From positions 6,567,501 to 6,631,500 of the forward strand of contig CM034550.1 of NCBI GenBank assembly GCA_020055645.1: DNA of 64,000 nucleotides, read 5' to 3'. The first letter of the stretch is position 1, and every line of letters begins with the position of its first letter. This DNA is from Tomocerus qinae. Lineage: Eukaryota; Arthropoda; Collembola; Entomobryomorpha; Tomoceridae. The position numbers were made by a program, and so were the translations under genes. Under the pieces are notes generated by a model. The model ran no database searches. It worked only from the letters and a program-made list of their open reading frames with translations, and was not told the DNA's origin. Shown one piece after another: positions 10,984 through 27,557 of this stretch.

Positions 10984-13523
10984 ATGCCTAATGATAATGA
11001 AGATATTCAAGAAAAGGGTTGTCAAAAGAAGCATCCAAATTCTCGAGCAAATAATAGCCTCAATATTAATAAGAGTTTGGATGTAAAAAATAAAAATAAG
11101 GAAATGTACTGGAGCAATGTCAATAAGAATATATCTAAAGCGCTTTCAGTCCAAAGTGTCCCTACTGTGTCCCATTCTCCAACTTTACAAGATATCCCTG
11201 AAGAATCTGAAGAGTATTCCGAAGACGATGGTAATGGTAAAGGGATGTCATCAATCAATTCTTTGTCTCAAAGTAATGTATACGGTAGAACGAAACATCG
11301 GCCGGCTCTGTCAACTCATGTCGTTTTTGAATCCAGCCATCGTACAATGGACACAAGCAGCACCAGCCTGTGTAAATTCACAAAAATTCATTATTCTTTA
11401 TCATTGACTCATTCTCGAGCTAAATAACTGATTTTATTTTTAAATACAGCCAAACCACTAAGTAAATTAGATACTACAGAGGACTCAGAAAAAACAATCG
11501 ATCTGTTGGATAAGGAATTCACAGAAATGCTGTTGTTACAATTTCAGATTTTAAAGGCATGTTATAATTTACGTGAAAATTGATGATAAACATTAATTTT
11601 AACACATACTTAATGTAGCAGACATTTAAATGATAATTTCATGTTTTTGGTATAATCAGAAAGCATTATTGGAAGCTAAAGAGCAAAAGAAGTATGTAGA
11701 AAGTAAACTGGAACTCAGTCGGAAAGAAAATGACACTCTTACAGAGAAAATAATTAATTTTCAAAAACAGGAAGAAGTTATGATAGCAGACAGGCGAGAT
11801 CTTTCGACCCAATTGGTCGCTGCTAGAGAGAAGTAAGATAATAATTTAATCTTAAAAATGAAAAAAATGGAAAAATGATAGATGAAAATGGTTGAAAATG
11901 GTTGTGGTTGAAAATTAAAATGATAAACATAAACTGTACCCAGAGCGGTTCAATCACAGTTACAACAACGATGTCTTAAAGAAAATAGCGATTTGTGTCA
12001 AGAAAGTCATAAACTACAAGTAAAACAAATTAAATTGAAATCTTAAATTTTTGTAGCAATTATTTGAACAAAGATTTAATTTTAATGTAGTTTAATTGAT
12101 GGTAGTTATAAACAATTGGCATTTAATAACAATGTTCGTACTATAAATAAACTAGGATGAAAATGCCACCTTAAAGAAAGACAATGAGCTTATGAAATGT
12201 AAAGTGGAAAACTGTCAGAGTACTATCCGTAAAATGATGGAAGAAATCTCTTCATTGAAAAAAGATGAGAAAAGTCATAAAATTAAAGAAGAAGAGTCAG
12301 AGAAAGAAATCAATCGTTTAGTCATTGAATTAGCTGTATGGAAGCAAAAGTAAATTGGTGAAATTAATTTTAATATGGTGAAATGGAAAATTAATTTTAA
12401 AATTAAAATTGTTTTTGTAACTTACATAATATGTATTATCATATATAGAGCAAAGAGGGTAGAAAATTCTTCCGCCACTTCATCTTTCATATCGGATCAA
12501 ATAGATAACGACAGCAATTTACTTCCAGAGAGGAAATTAAAACCAACTACTAGTTATGTGGAAATTATTTCATCGACAACCACTCCTAAGCTCAAAGCTG
12601 GAACAGCCCCTGTTAAGCCTCCGACTGCAGCCACTATACTTTACGGAACAATTCAGAAAAACAAGGCCATTACTGTGATAAAGGAAGCAAGAAATTCGGA
12701 TGATAATTCGTCTACAGCTTCACAGATCAAGTCTAAGAATGAAAATGAATATCAAAAATTTGGTCAGCATAAAAATAAGGGGATTGCCAGCTTATTGGTA
12801 TCCGAAAGCAAGGAAAGTGTTATGAGAGTAAGATTTTATAATTTACTTACACAATTTCACAATTCACTTATTGGTATTCCACCCCTATTAGTCTTACGCA
12901 ATCGAATTAAGTTAATGCAATGGCAGAAGTAGAACAGAGCTATGGCCACTTGGCTTCCCATCAGGTTCTGATGTTTTCCCACAGTCTGTCCAAATATTTC
13001 TCGTTTCCCCTATAGTAGAAATAAAATTAATATAATTTGAAATACATAATCATAAATTAGGTATCTTACTAAAAAATTAACTTACCCAATGTAGTTTCTT
13101 AACAATTATTATTAGTTGTGGAATATGCTGTAATTTATTGATGCATTATACAGTTTTATTTTGTAGAGAACTGACACTACGAAGACGCTTGCAGACCGCC
13201 TTTCGGCATTAGAAGGAAAACTTCAACCTATAATGGATCTTGTAGATAATTTAAAGAAATCACAGGAAAGAATGGGAAAAGAATTAGACCAGAGACTAAC
13301 CCACAGTATATCAATAGTTACAACTCAAATATCCTCTTTAAGAAACGTTTTTGAAAAAGTACAATCACAGAAACATACTACTACGCCTACACAAAGTCCT
13401 GCTTCTTCTGGCACAACTAATAAGAGTATATCAAATGTTGGAGTTCAAAATCTGGATGTCAATAAAAGATCCACTCCATCAAAGTCAAATATTCCTGTGT
13501 CAATAAATAGAAAATCATGGTGA
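10984..13523 (+). CDS. Unrecognised 557-aa coiled-coil protein (7 coding exons)
   Basis: My model uses exons 10984-11371, 11450-11556, 11660-11832, 11944-12019, 12156-12349, 12449-12827 and 13167-13523. Phases agree at every junction and give 557 aa. Residues 1-130 are polar and Ser/Asn-rich with an acidic patch (EESEEYSEDD). Residues from about 140 to 315 have strong heptad character with many Glu/Lys/Leu and form a long coiled coil. Residues 316-440 are Ser/Thr-rich and low in structure. A second coiled coil lies at about 445-490, and the C-terminal 50 residues are Ser/Thr/Asn-rich. No membrane segment is seen. Intron 2 needs a GC donor (AAAG|GCATGT), because the nearest GT gives a stop. 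The architecture suits a scaffold, centrosomal or cytoskeletal protein, but I cannot assign a function. Confidence 0.78.
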
Positions 13524-14478
13524 CATTACACATTACCGCTTTACAACTCTGAGTTAGTTACTGAAAGTGGCAAAGCCAAGTAAATTCTTATTCTAAGCTT
13601 ATTAAACACAAGGTTTTTGAAAATACAGTTGCTGCTAATCCTAATATGCTGTAAATGACCCTTTTACATGAATAAAATAATTAATGACTCTTTTGAGACC
13701 AAAAAACTTTAGAAATAAGTTTGTAAGAGTTTTTTGTTTATTGGAATACATACACGTAAGACTAAAACTCAATCAGCCTTAATTTTATTTATCCTATGAG
13801 TGGATTTTTATGATGTACATGTGTATCATATTTGAATACAAGCATAAAAATACACATTGAAGGCAGAAGCAAAGAGGAGATAATAAACTTTCAAAAATGT
13901 GAAGAGTCAGACTATTACTTTTGACACATTACTTTGAAAATTACAAAACCAATAACAAAGTATTAGATCAATCAAAATAGTATATCTAAGAAACTGAATT
14001 TAAATAAAAACACAAGTTTCTGAATATAAAGGACAGGCGGTAGAATATTATTAAAGGGATAAAGTTCAACAGATACTCTAATAATAAGAAATGTATCATA
14101 CGTATCTACATAACGTATTTACTATTATATCCACAGGTTGTAACACAAAAACATCACAAAAAAGTATTCAAATATACTTTTATGATAATTTTGGATAACA
14201 ATAACTCAAAGAAAAGACAATGTTATGTACACATAATAACCACACATGTAAAAGTAATATCATAAGTATGTATGTAACTTATTGAAATCCTTTAAAACTA
14301 TATCGGGTTTAATTTGACTTGTACCTGACTCCATTTTACCGTAAGTCTATCTTATCAGAATGTTTTATGCATGTGTATTTAATATAGTACATATCGTAAT
14401 TAATTATTTTTTGCAGTATAGCTATTTATATAGTTATTGTGAGAGTGGAAAAAAGTACATTAAGTAAGATCAAATAAT
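13524..14478. other. Intergenic, convergent 3' ends
   Basis: AT-rich sequence between the ends of two convergently transcribed genes. It should hold both 3' UTRs. I see no open frame of note, no repeat and no RNA gene. Confidence 0.7.
13671..13676 (+). promoter_or_regulatory. Poly(A) signal AATAAA
   Basis: Canonical AATAAA about 150 bases after the coiled-coil gene's stop codon. It is the first good match downstream. Confidence 0.4.
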
Positions 14479-17074
14479 TTAGTTGCTTTTCTTGCCCTTT
14501 TGCATTCCAGCATTGATGGCTGATAGACGCTGTAGCAAACCAGGGTGGCTAAAATCGAAAATAAAATCACAGTTAATTGCACATTGCGCATAAATATTAT
14601 AGCTTATAAAAAATCGCTACATTTACATGTATATCACAAGGTGATCATAAGGAAAAATAAAATACCTGTGATGCCACGCAGAATACAATGGATCATAGAC
14701 TGGGAAGCCGAGGTTATCTTTGTTGAGTTTTATCAAAGCTCCCTTCAAATCTTTGCCATATCCCAAGTTGACAGAAAATGTATCTGCTTGGAATTCAAAT
14801 CGGCGGGACAAGACATTCATCAAGTATCCCATTGCCTAAAAATAAAAATGTTATTGAGTAACGAAAGTATTTAACGATGACTTAAAAATTGTCAAATTGA
14901 ATGTCATGTTAATGAATTAGCTCTGACAGTAAATCAATAAGTACCGTATTATAGATTTGGAGCAGAAACTGGAGAACAATGATGAGTCCAAGAAGGATGG
15001 GTTTTTCTGATTTCTTTGGAAATCCAAACGCCTCGTACAAAACAGAATTTTGATAGAAGAATGCGAAAAACGCAAATATAAGGAAAAGGTTTATTTGGGA
15101 GATAACTATGTTCTTTACAACATGGTTCAATTTCCAGTGGCCAAATTCATGACCTAGAACACCTTCTACTTCTTCGTCTGTGCAACCTTTTTCTTCATTT
15201 AATTTCGCTTCATTTTCATTTTTCTCTTTTTCTTCGCTGTTCTCTTCAGTCGTTTCAGTGGCACTTTCCTGATGAATATATTGAATATAGTTTATTCTTC
15301 GCATTAATAAATTCTTTTATTATTGACAACACAGAATTTTAAAAAAGCTTACCGAAACATATCCTCGAAGAAGAGTATCGTACAGAACGACCTAAAGATT
15401 TAAAGTTAAAATTTGATTTAAATTATTATACGCTCTAGGCACGTTTACAATGATTTGTACAAGTTTTGAAATTCAATTTAATCATGTGCAACTATTATCA
15501 AACTATTTGTAAATCATTTTAGGTTGTTAATTGCTCACCCTTTTATTGTTGAAGAAGCCGTAAAGATAGGCATTAGAATGTGCTGATCTTTTGGAACCCT
15601 CGACGACATAAAGCTTTGTCAGGGGAAACTTTATACGGGCTGCAAGGGCTTCAATTCGAGATCGTAATGGTCCATCTTTCAATGGAGTGTATTTATCGAA
15701 GAGAGGAGCGATGACCATAGGGTATATTGTCATTAGGAACATGAGGACAACGAAACAAAACACCCACAGCCAAATGAAGAAATATTTTCCTCCAGCCTGA
15801 AAAGAATTAAAATTTTCTCCAATAAAAATATCTCCTTTTTTGGTGTACGCGGTATTTATGAATTTTAAATTCAGCTAACCTGGACAATTTTGACGATGAG
15901 GCCTAATTCCAAACAAAAAACAATCAAAACATAAATATTAGTATTTGAAGTGTAAAACGAAAAGGATTTTCGTGAATGAATATACAAGACTGCTTTATCG
16001 TAAATATACTAGAAAATATGGCATATATTTTAGTCTCTAATTGGCGAGGTCTTGCAATATGAAAATGGGTCTTAAAAACGCATTACACACCGACAAATGG
16101 TGACATGATGGCCATGCTGACAAGAATTTTCTTAATGAAGTCTTTGACGAAGAATCCAAACGTCTGCTTATTGAATCCATGCTTCTCTTCCAGGACGAAT
16201 GTTGAATAAAGCGACAATGGCATTCCTACCACATTGTTGAACCCCATCGCGATAATACTGAAACAGATACTTCGTCCAATTTCTTCATCCCAGTCGCTAG
16301 GATAAACTCCAATGAGTTGCAATAAAGGAGCGCTAAGCTGCCATCCTTTATACAGCCCCTCGAAATGAAGCAGTCCCTATTGATATACAATACAGTTTAA
16401 TAATTAAAGATTAAAGTAGGATTAACTTAATTAGAAAAATAGGAACAGTGAAACAGGCACAGGTGACAGAAGGTATCCATACTAAATTACCAAAATGCAT
16501 ATTACATTACTGGTAAAAATAATAAAAAATAATAATATGAATGACATTATACGACACTTACAGTTAGAACGACCATGCCATAGAACTCGGAGAACATTGT
16601 GAAAACATTTTTGTCCATCCCATATTTCCTTGCTTTCTCAAATGTATCATTGTCTAGATGATCCTTGAGCTCGGATGGTACTTTTGTTGAAATTTTGTAG
16701 ACTCTTTTCTACAGGATTAGAAAAGGATTATAACATAATTTAGCCCACTTTTTTTATGCATTTGACATTTGAATAAAGCTTAGTTATGTGGTTTGTGTTT
16801 TATGGAGAATTATTTAAACATTAACGTACCTGTCTAAGACATAAATAGAGTTCAAAAAAGTATTCAATCCAAATACAACCTTTAAAAATCAAAATAATTA
16901 ATTGATACACCTTAAGCTGAAAGCAAGCAAAGTAAACAGGCTGGGTGCATGTAAAATTCTTTATAATCGAAATAAGGGATAATAAATTAATTAATGGCAA
17001 TTATCAACTATACACGTACTAATAATTGTCCAATAAATATTTAAAGGTGTTAACAAGTCCAGCAACGACGACAT
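14479..17074 (-). CDS. ZMPSTE24: CAAX prenyl protease 1 (Ste24/ZMPSTE24), 473 aa, 10 coding exons
   Basis: Multipass zinc metalloprotease (M48A) that trims farnesylated CAAX proteins such as prelamin A in the ER and inner nuclear membrane. Exons in transcript order: 17074-17020, 16879-16830, 16708-16562, 16376-16091, 15902-15880 (23 nt), 15796-15539, 15391-15353, 15268-14945, 14835-14666, 14548-14479. Phases fit and the length matches the human protein (475 aa). The active-site motif [11 protein letters not shown] has zinc ligands at H326 and H330. The third ligand is E408 in [20 protein letters not shown] and WHHSHPGLL are family signatures. An acidic Glu/Lys/Asn-rich insert of about 30 residues precedes the catalytic helix. 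The C-terminus is KKSN, a KKXX-type ER-retrieval signal. The start has a strong context (GCCACCACCATG) with an in-frame stop upstream. I see nothing broken. Confidence 0.96.
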
Positions 17075-18430
17075 GGTGGTGGCTTTCAAGGATGCTTATC
17101 CAGACTCAGCAACTGCGTTAAAAATTTTACAACTAATTTATAACATAACTCACATAATTAAAAAAGCTAAACATTGTTCATACATTATATAAAATGAACT
17201 GGAAAAGGTCCAAAAGGCTAATTATTAATTACTGACAATGGAAAATGGGAACAAGACCACAAGAGTGAAAGTGAAGACACAAGAGAGGAATCTAATTTTT
17301 ACCAATATGCAAAACTGGAATCGTACAGTCCAAAACTCCAAAGTTCAGAATTGTCAGTTTCGTTTCGACCGCCAGCTAGCTCTCAGCTGTATGTGTATAA
17401 TAATTTATTTACTATCCATGATCATCCAACCAATATTGAATATTGAATTTTAAATCTTCTCAAAATTTATTTGCTGTATCAAGTGAATTATTAAATAAAC
17501 AGTTTTAATTCGTCTATAACTGATTAATCTCAGTAACTAGGTCTTGTAAACAAATATTTTTTTTAATTCAACTGATGACTGAAACCAATATGACCAATTA
17601 CGCAACGTAACTGAAGTGTCAGCGTCAGCTGCTTGCCTTTAACTATTGATGGTTTGATGCCGATTCCAGATTTGATTTCATCTTTAATCACTAATATACT
17701 TACTGATGACTGATGTAACTAAAATAATTAAAAAATGTAGATAAAACACTTACCAGCAGCACAGCCAGAATAGGACTACGGACTACGATACGACTAGGTT
17801 CCAGGAACAATTGCTGATGTGATGCGGAACTTTCAACGAAGAGAGTTTTATCTTGTGTGGGAATGGGAATAATACCAGTTCCAAGTTGCAAGTTTCATTT
17901 AGCCAACTAAACTGCAAGTCTTTCAGACAACCTACTAACCGGACGGGAAAACAACAGTCAAATTTCAATAGGAGCGTTCCTGTTCACCTGATTTACTGTA
18001 GCTCATTTACTGTTTAAAATCATCACAAGATATAGGTACCCAGATACTTGGCGTAGGGAATTTTGCATTGCCCACCAACACATCACTCGCTCGCGATCAC
18101 AGTGTAAAGTGTAAAGATAGCTTTTTTATTGGGAAATGATTGATTTGATGATTGCCATTTGATAGCTGCTGTTTGATATAAAATTATATGCATTGTACAT
18201 GCACTGCACATCAATTAAACTGGAATCAAATTTTATAAAACTGTATAAAAAATAAGCCTTATATTTTTACTTGTTTCAGAAAAATCATTTTATTTGCCTA
18301 CGTTTCGTGAAAAAGTTAATTCTCATGAAACTTTACTTAATTTTCATGAAAATTTATTTGCGTTTCATGAAAATTTTTCATGAAAATCTTTTTATTTTCC
18401 ATCCTTGGAAATGGAAATTAAAATGTACTA
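17075..18430. other. Intergenic between ZMPSTE24 and the glucosidase 3' end
   Basis: This holds the ZMPSTE24 promoter and 5' UTR (just right of 17074) and the far 3' flank of the glucosidase. Open frames at 17238-17453 and 17700-17968 lack codon bias or any recognisable domain. TTTTCATGAAAA-like motifs appear at 18290-18430, leading into the minisatellite. Confidence 0.6.
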
Positions 18431-18605
18431 ATTTTCATGAAAATTGTTTTATTTAATGTTTATGAAAATTGTTTCATGTAATGTTCATGAAAATTATTTC
18501 AGTTAATGTTTAGGAAAATTGTTTCATTTAATGTTTGCGAAAATAGTTTCATTTAATGTTCATGAAAGTTGTTTCATTTAATGTTCATGAAAATTGTTTC
18601 AATAT
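18431..18605. repeat. 25-bp minisatellite, 7 copies
   Basis: Seven units in exact 25-base register start at 18431, 18456, 18481, 18506, 18531, 18556 and 18581. The consensus is roughly ATGTTCATGAAAATTG followed by TTTCATTTA. Units differ by one to four substitutions and no indels. Looser copies of the TTTCATGAAAA core precede it from about 18300. It lies in the 3' flank of the glucosidase gene. Confidence 0.9.
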
Positions 18606-18719
18606 TTTCCTGCTAATCATGTTAAGTATTTCTGTAAATATTATTAGTATAATAATTTAAAAATCGTAGTAGAAATAATTTTGATATATGCTTTTTTTAA
18701 TACGTTTAAAATACTACAT

Positions 18720-18725
18720 TTTATT
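18720..18725 (-). promoter_or_regulatory. Possible poly(A) signal (AATAAA on minus strand)
   Basis: AATAAA on the minus strand about 155 bases beyond the glucosidase stop codon. It is plausible but unproven. Confidence 0.35.
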
Positions 18726-18881
18726 GTTAACTTAAGAGTTCAAAATCAGCACAATAACAAGAAAACAAAATTGAATAATTAACAAATAGTGGTTATCGGT
18801 ACTTATTTCCTGAATTAAATCTTGATCTTGGTCGGTCACTTCTTGGTCTTCATTGCACGAAAGAGAATCGTTATCGCATTG

Positions 18882-23760
<4,879 letters not shown>

Positions 23761-24949
23761 TTTGCCTCTTTGGTCAGGTAAAAAGACAATTTTCAATTTC
23801 TATGCTTCCTTGTACGAGATTGGAGCAAAACAGTAATTAATTCCAACTCTATGCATTGCATTTTATATTGTTCTTCCACAATTTTATCTTGTTTACGATT
23901 AATGTAACTTATGCAATCTCTAGTCGAGATAAATTTGTTACATGATGTTTTATCTGTTGACTGTATTGGCTTTTCTATATTCCTAATTCCCAGTAGATAC
24001 TTGTTCTAAAAATGCAGAATAGGTAAACATGATGGCATATCGTATCACAATTTTTATTTTTAACAGTAGTGAATGGATTATACATATAAGCTGCATACAT
24101 ATTTACTTATATATTAGTCCAGGATTACCTCCTCATTTAAATCTCAATTTTATAACCGTAAACACTCTCATCTAATGATTATTGCAGAATAATTATTTTA
24201 TATAATTCATCTCAAATTGTACTTGAATTGTACCTGTAAACCACATTTTTATGGCCATACCTTTACCTTCAAGTGGGAGTGTTGAGTGGGATGTAGTGAA
24301 TCAATCAATCACAGACTAAGTACATTACGTAGATATACAAAGATAAGGACAAAATCCATGTTGACAGTATTTGAGATATACTTCTAATATTGATATTAAA
24401 ATCAGAAATGCAATATTGATGAATCATTTACATAATTGCTGGTAGAAAATTTTTTTAACTCAAAACAATCCAGACAGATGATTAATTTCAGGATCTCTGG
24501 CAGTTTTAGCTGCCCTCATAGAATAATAGTTTAGTAACTACACTATACACAAAATATTTTATCCAAAACCTGTAATAATATTTTGTTGACTGGTGTACTT
24601 TTTTCAATACTTTCAGCCTGAAACCTGAATGTCTTTGTTGTAAAAAAAGGCATTTTTTTCAGAATCCGATATCCGGATAATTGGTAATCACTAATCACTA
24701 CTTAGCATGTCTTTCGGTTTGATGCTATTATGTGAAATGAAATAAGTTTCTTACGAAGAAAGAATGTATTACAATCATTATTTAATTGCTAATGATTTTA
24801 TCACAAAATATAAATACAGTTAACAAACAGCTCATTACACCAGATGATACTTAATTCGATTAGAATGTTAAAAATTAAAAAATACTGTGAAATGGTTAGA
24901 TCTCGAGAATAAATAGCTTGGATAAAACAAATGCTAGTGAAAATACGAT
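23761..24949. other. Intergenic, glucosidase promoter side
   Basis: AT-rich DNA between the glucosidase start and the 3' end of the four-pass membrane protein gene. The glucosidase promoter should lie just right of 23760. I see no gene or repeat here. Confidence 0.6.
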
Positions 24950-25787
24950 TTACACCTCTTCGAATTTTTCAAACGTTCGGATTTTGTTAATAGATAAAAC
25001 TATCGCTCCGAAGAAAATTCCATTCAAAAGAGCAAGCCCCTGAAAAACAAGAAATAAAACATTTAGGTATTGCTATTGTTAAAAATATAATGAATTGCGG
25101 GAGTAGATGCCCATTTTTATCTATAACTTACTGCAGCACCAATCTTCTCATAAAACAACTGGCAGTCGCTTTTGGTGAGTGGTTTGCAAATGTTATCGTC
25201 GATCTCCATAGCGGAGAAGGCCATAAATATTCCACAAATGATAAGAAGAACGGCTCCAGCAAAATGAAAGCAAAAATCCTAAATCATTTTCCAAGAATTT
25301 ATGTTAGAATTAATCTATGAGCTTAATTGATTAAGTACCGATTTATCTTGACTTACAATGACATTACTGATCTTGCTATTTGCTACAGTGCTTGATACAA
25401 GAAATACAACGAAGAGTGTAATAGAGATGAGTGTAATGACAGAAACTCCACTCAGAAAAGCTCTCTCCATCCACAGAAAGTCGCAGTATACTTCAATAGC
25501 TTGAGACATTTTAGGATTGCCATAACTTGTTCTGTTATACTCATCATCACTGCTATCTGGCATATCTCTGCATTGTTTATTATGATCTGAGTCTATATAT
25601 CCTCGGATGCCTCCATATAAAGACAAAATTCCTATTATCTGAAAATAAAAATTATTTTAGTTTTTTTAAATTTAATATTTTACTTAATTTTTAATTTAAT
25701 TTGTATTACGATCTAAAATTTTGTAATTACCACAGTTAGCAACTTAAGAATTGCACTTCTTGTTATTAGGTAGGATAAATTACACAT
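24950..25787 (-). CDS. Four-pass membrane protein, 191 aa (4 coding exons)
   Basis: I do not recognise the family. Exons 25787-25731, 25638-25357, 25278-25132 and 25039-24950 join in phase 0 at every junction and give 191 aa. Four hydrophobic segments lie at about 12-30, 81-104, 115-136 and 161-180. The first extracellular loop (about 31-80) is acidic, with Cys42 and Cys71 and an NRT glycosylation sequon at Asn54. The second loop holds Cys144 and Cys152. The C-terminal tail is short and charged (KFEEV). The topology resembles claudin- or MARVEL-type small tetraspan proteins of septate junctions, but the claudin W-GLW-C-C signature is absent. It could also be an unrelated insect tetraspan. The uniform phase-0 introns, good donors and exon-bounded membrane segments make the gene itself well supported. 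Confidence 0.82.
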
Positions 25788-27557
25788 TTTCTACAATTTT
25801 AATACAAAGTTGCTTGAATGCTAAAAAGGAAACCGGTGGTGATCAATAATTCACTCAGCCTGACTAATTGCTTTTGAGAATTAATTTCTCAGGTGCTCTT
25901 AATATATACATGTCCTTTCTCCGATATATTTGAGTGCGGGTTAGCTAATTATGTAGTTTACCTCGACAAGTAAATGTTCTAAATGCATTAGTCACCGCAT
26001 TACTATACACCGTACTACAGACATAGCAAATTAACAGATGAGGATGATTAATCAAGTTACATAATTGTTTGTATATTATTTGCACGTCTGTATTGACTTT
26101 TGACGCAAGTTACACGCGTTTACACGGTTTCCTATTATTCCAGAACTTATTCCATATCGAATGAGTCGAAATATCGCATCAAAGGTCATAATTAATTATT
26201 GATACGTCTGATACTATGAATCATACAATGGAATTGTTGCTATCCTTGTAAAACCTCAAACTAAATGAAAGTAAATGGGAATGATAACATGATAATACTC
26301 CAATGCACTATCTCGCTTATGTAAATCACTTTATGTAAGTGTAAATAAATACATTGTTGAGTATTATTGACCTAGCTAAATATCTTTCAGATTGCTATTG
26401 CTGCTCATTGCGAATTTTATCTGTAAGGCATTGTCTTCAATTAATTTTACTCGTGCCTCATGTTACAATTACAAAAGTGTTAATTTTTGGTGTAGAATTT
26501 GTATTCATGTTGTGGTACAATGTGACAAAACCTTCTAATTCTGTATCAGCTTGTACTTCAAATTTCTAAACCCTAAAAAATTACATTTACGACCGTTTAC
26601 CCTGAACTAAATAATTTAATCATGGAAAACCATGAGAAAATGAATTAATGAGTTGATAGTGCATGAAAAACAAGCTAAAAGTATTTGGTTTAGCAATTAG
26701 TGTATTGTCTGGACAGTTTTGACTGTTAATTGGTGCTTTGGATCTGAATGTCAAAATCATCTGCCTTTACAATCCATGATTTCTTGAGAAATTCTTGAGA
26801 GATCCTACATTTTCAGCAATCCAAAACTATTTTTAATGTTTTCAAAACAAAATCCCAAAATCATGAGTATAAGTAATTTATTTTTGTTTAAATGGAAAAT
26901 AGGTATACAGTTTAGCATTGTGTTGAATGCCCCAGCTAGAGCTAACAACTTTGCTGTTTAAAAATTCATGACTTATATTTTATCATTAATTTATCTGCTG
27001 CATCCTACAAGTACAAAAATATATTTTGTCCGTAGAGACAGTTCCTTTGAATTAATAACATAGAAATCTTAGACATTCCGCTGTATAAGTATGAAATGTC
27101 AAATAGTAGAGTAGCCCGTGCAAATATTTGCATCTTGAAGATCATTCATCGATGCTACAACGAACTATTCCATGCGTACTGGTGCTCTGGTCCTCCAAAA
27201 TTCCAAATAGCATAGGAGAGTAGATAGAATAGCACATCAAGTTATCATATCTAATACCTACCATCAATATAATAAACTATATCTGAGAATCTTCATGTCT
27301 GTAAACATATCGAAGCAAGTGCACAATATTATACTCGGGAGACTTTATGTGTACATATACATATAGCTTCTTCATAGTTTGATACAGCTACATATCAGCA
27401 ATAGATCTAACACTCAGCAACAGAAACGTCAAAATAAACAGTCGAGGGAAGAATGGAAACCGGTGTGTGTTCATATAGTACTATTTACTACATGCACTAC
27501 TTATATTAATAAGTTACCTGTATACACACATATTCATAGGTACTACCTGTTTAAATA
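25788..27557. other. Intergenic, no gene seen
   Basis: AT-rich sequence upstream of the four-pass protein gene. Open frames such as 26354-26569 and 27379-27591 show no domain, codon bias or splice context. I see no RNA gene. Confidence 0.6.

Noticed and set aside
12375-12932. 185-codon open frame as a separate gene
   Set aside because: Its first 25 codons are intron and its end runs past a good donor. The central part is exon 6 of the coiled-coil gene.
17700-17968. Two overlapping minus-strand frames between genes
   Set aside because: No domain, no splice links and no codon bias. At most this is 5' UTR or chance.
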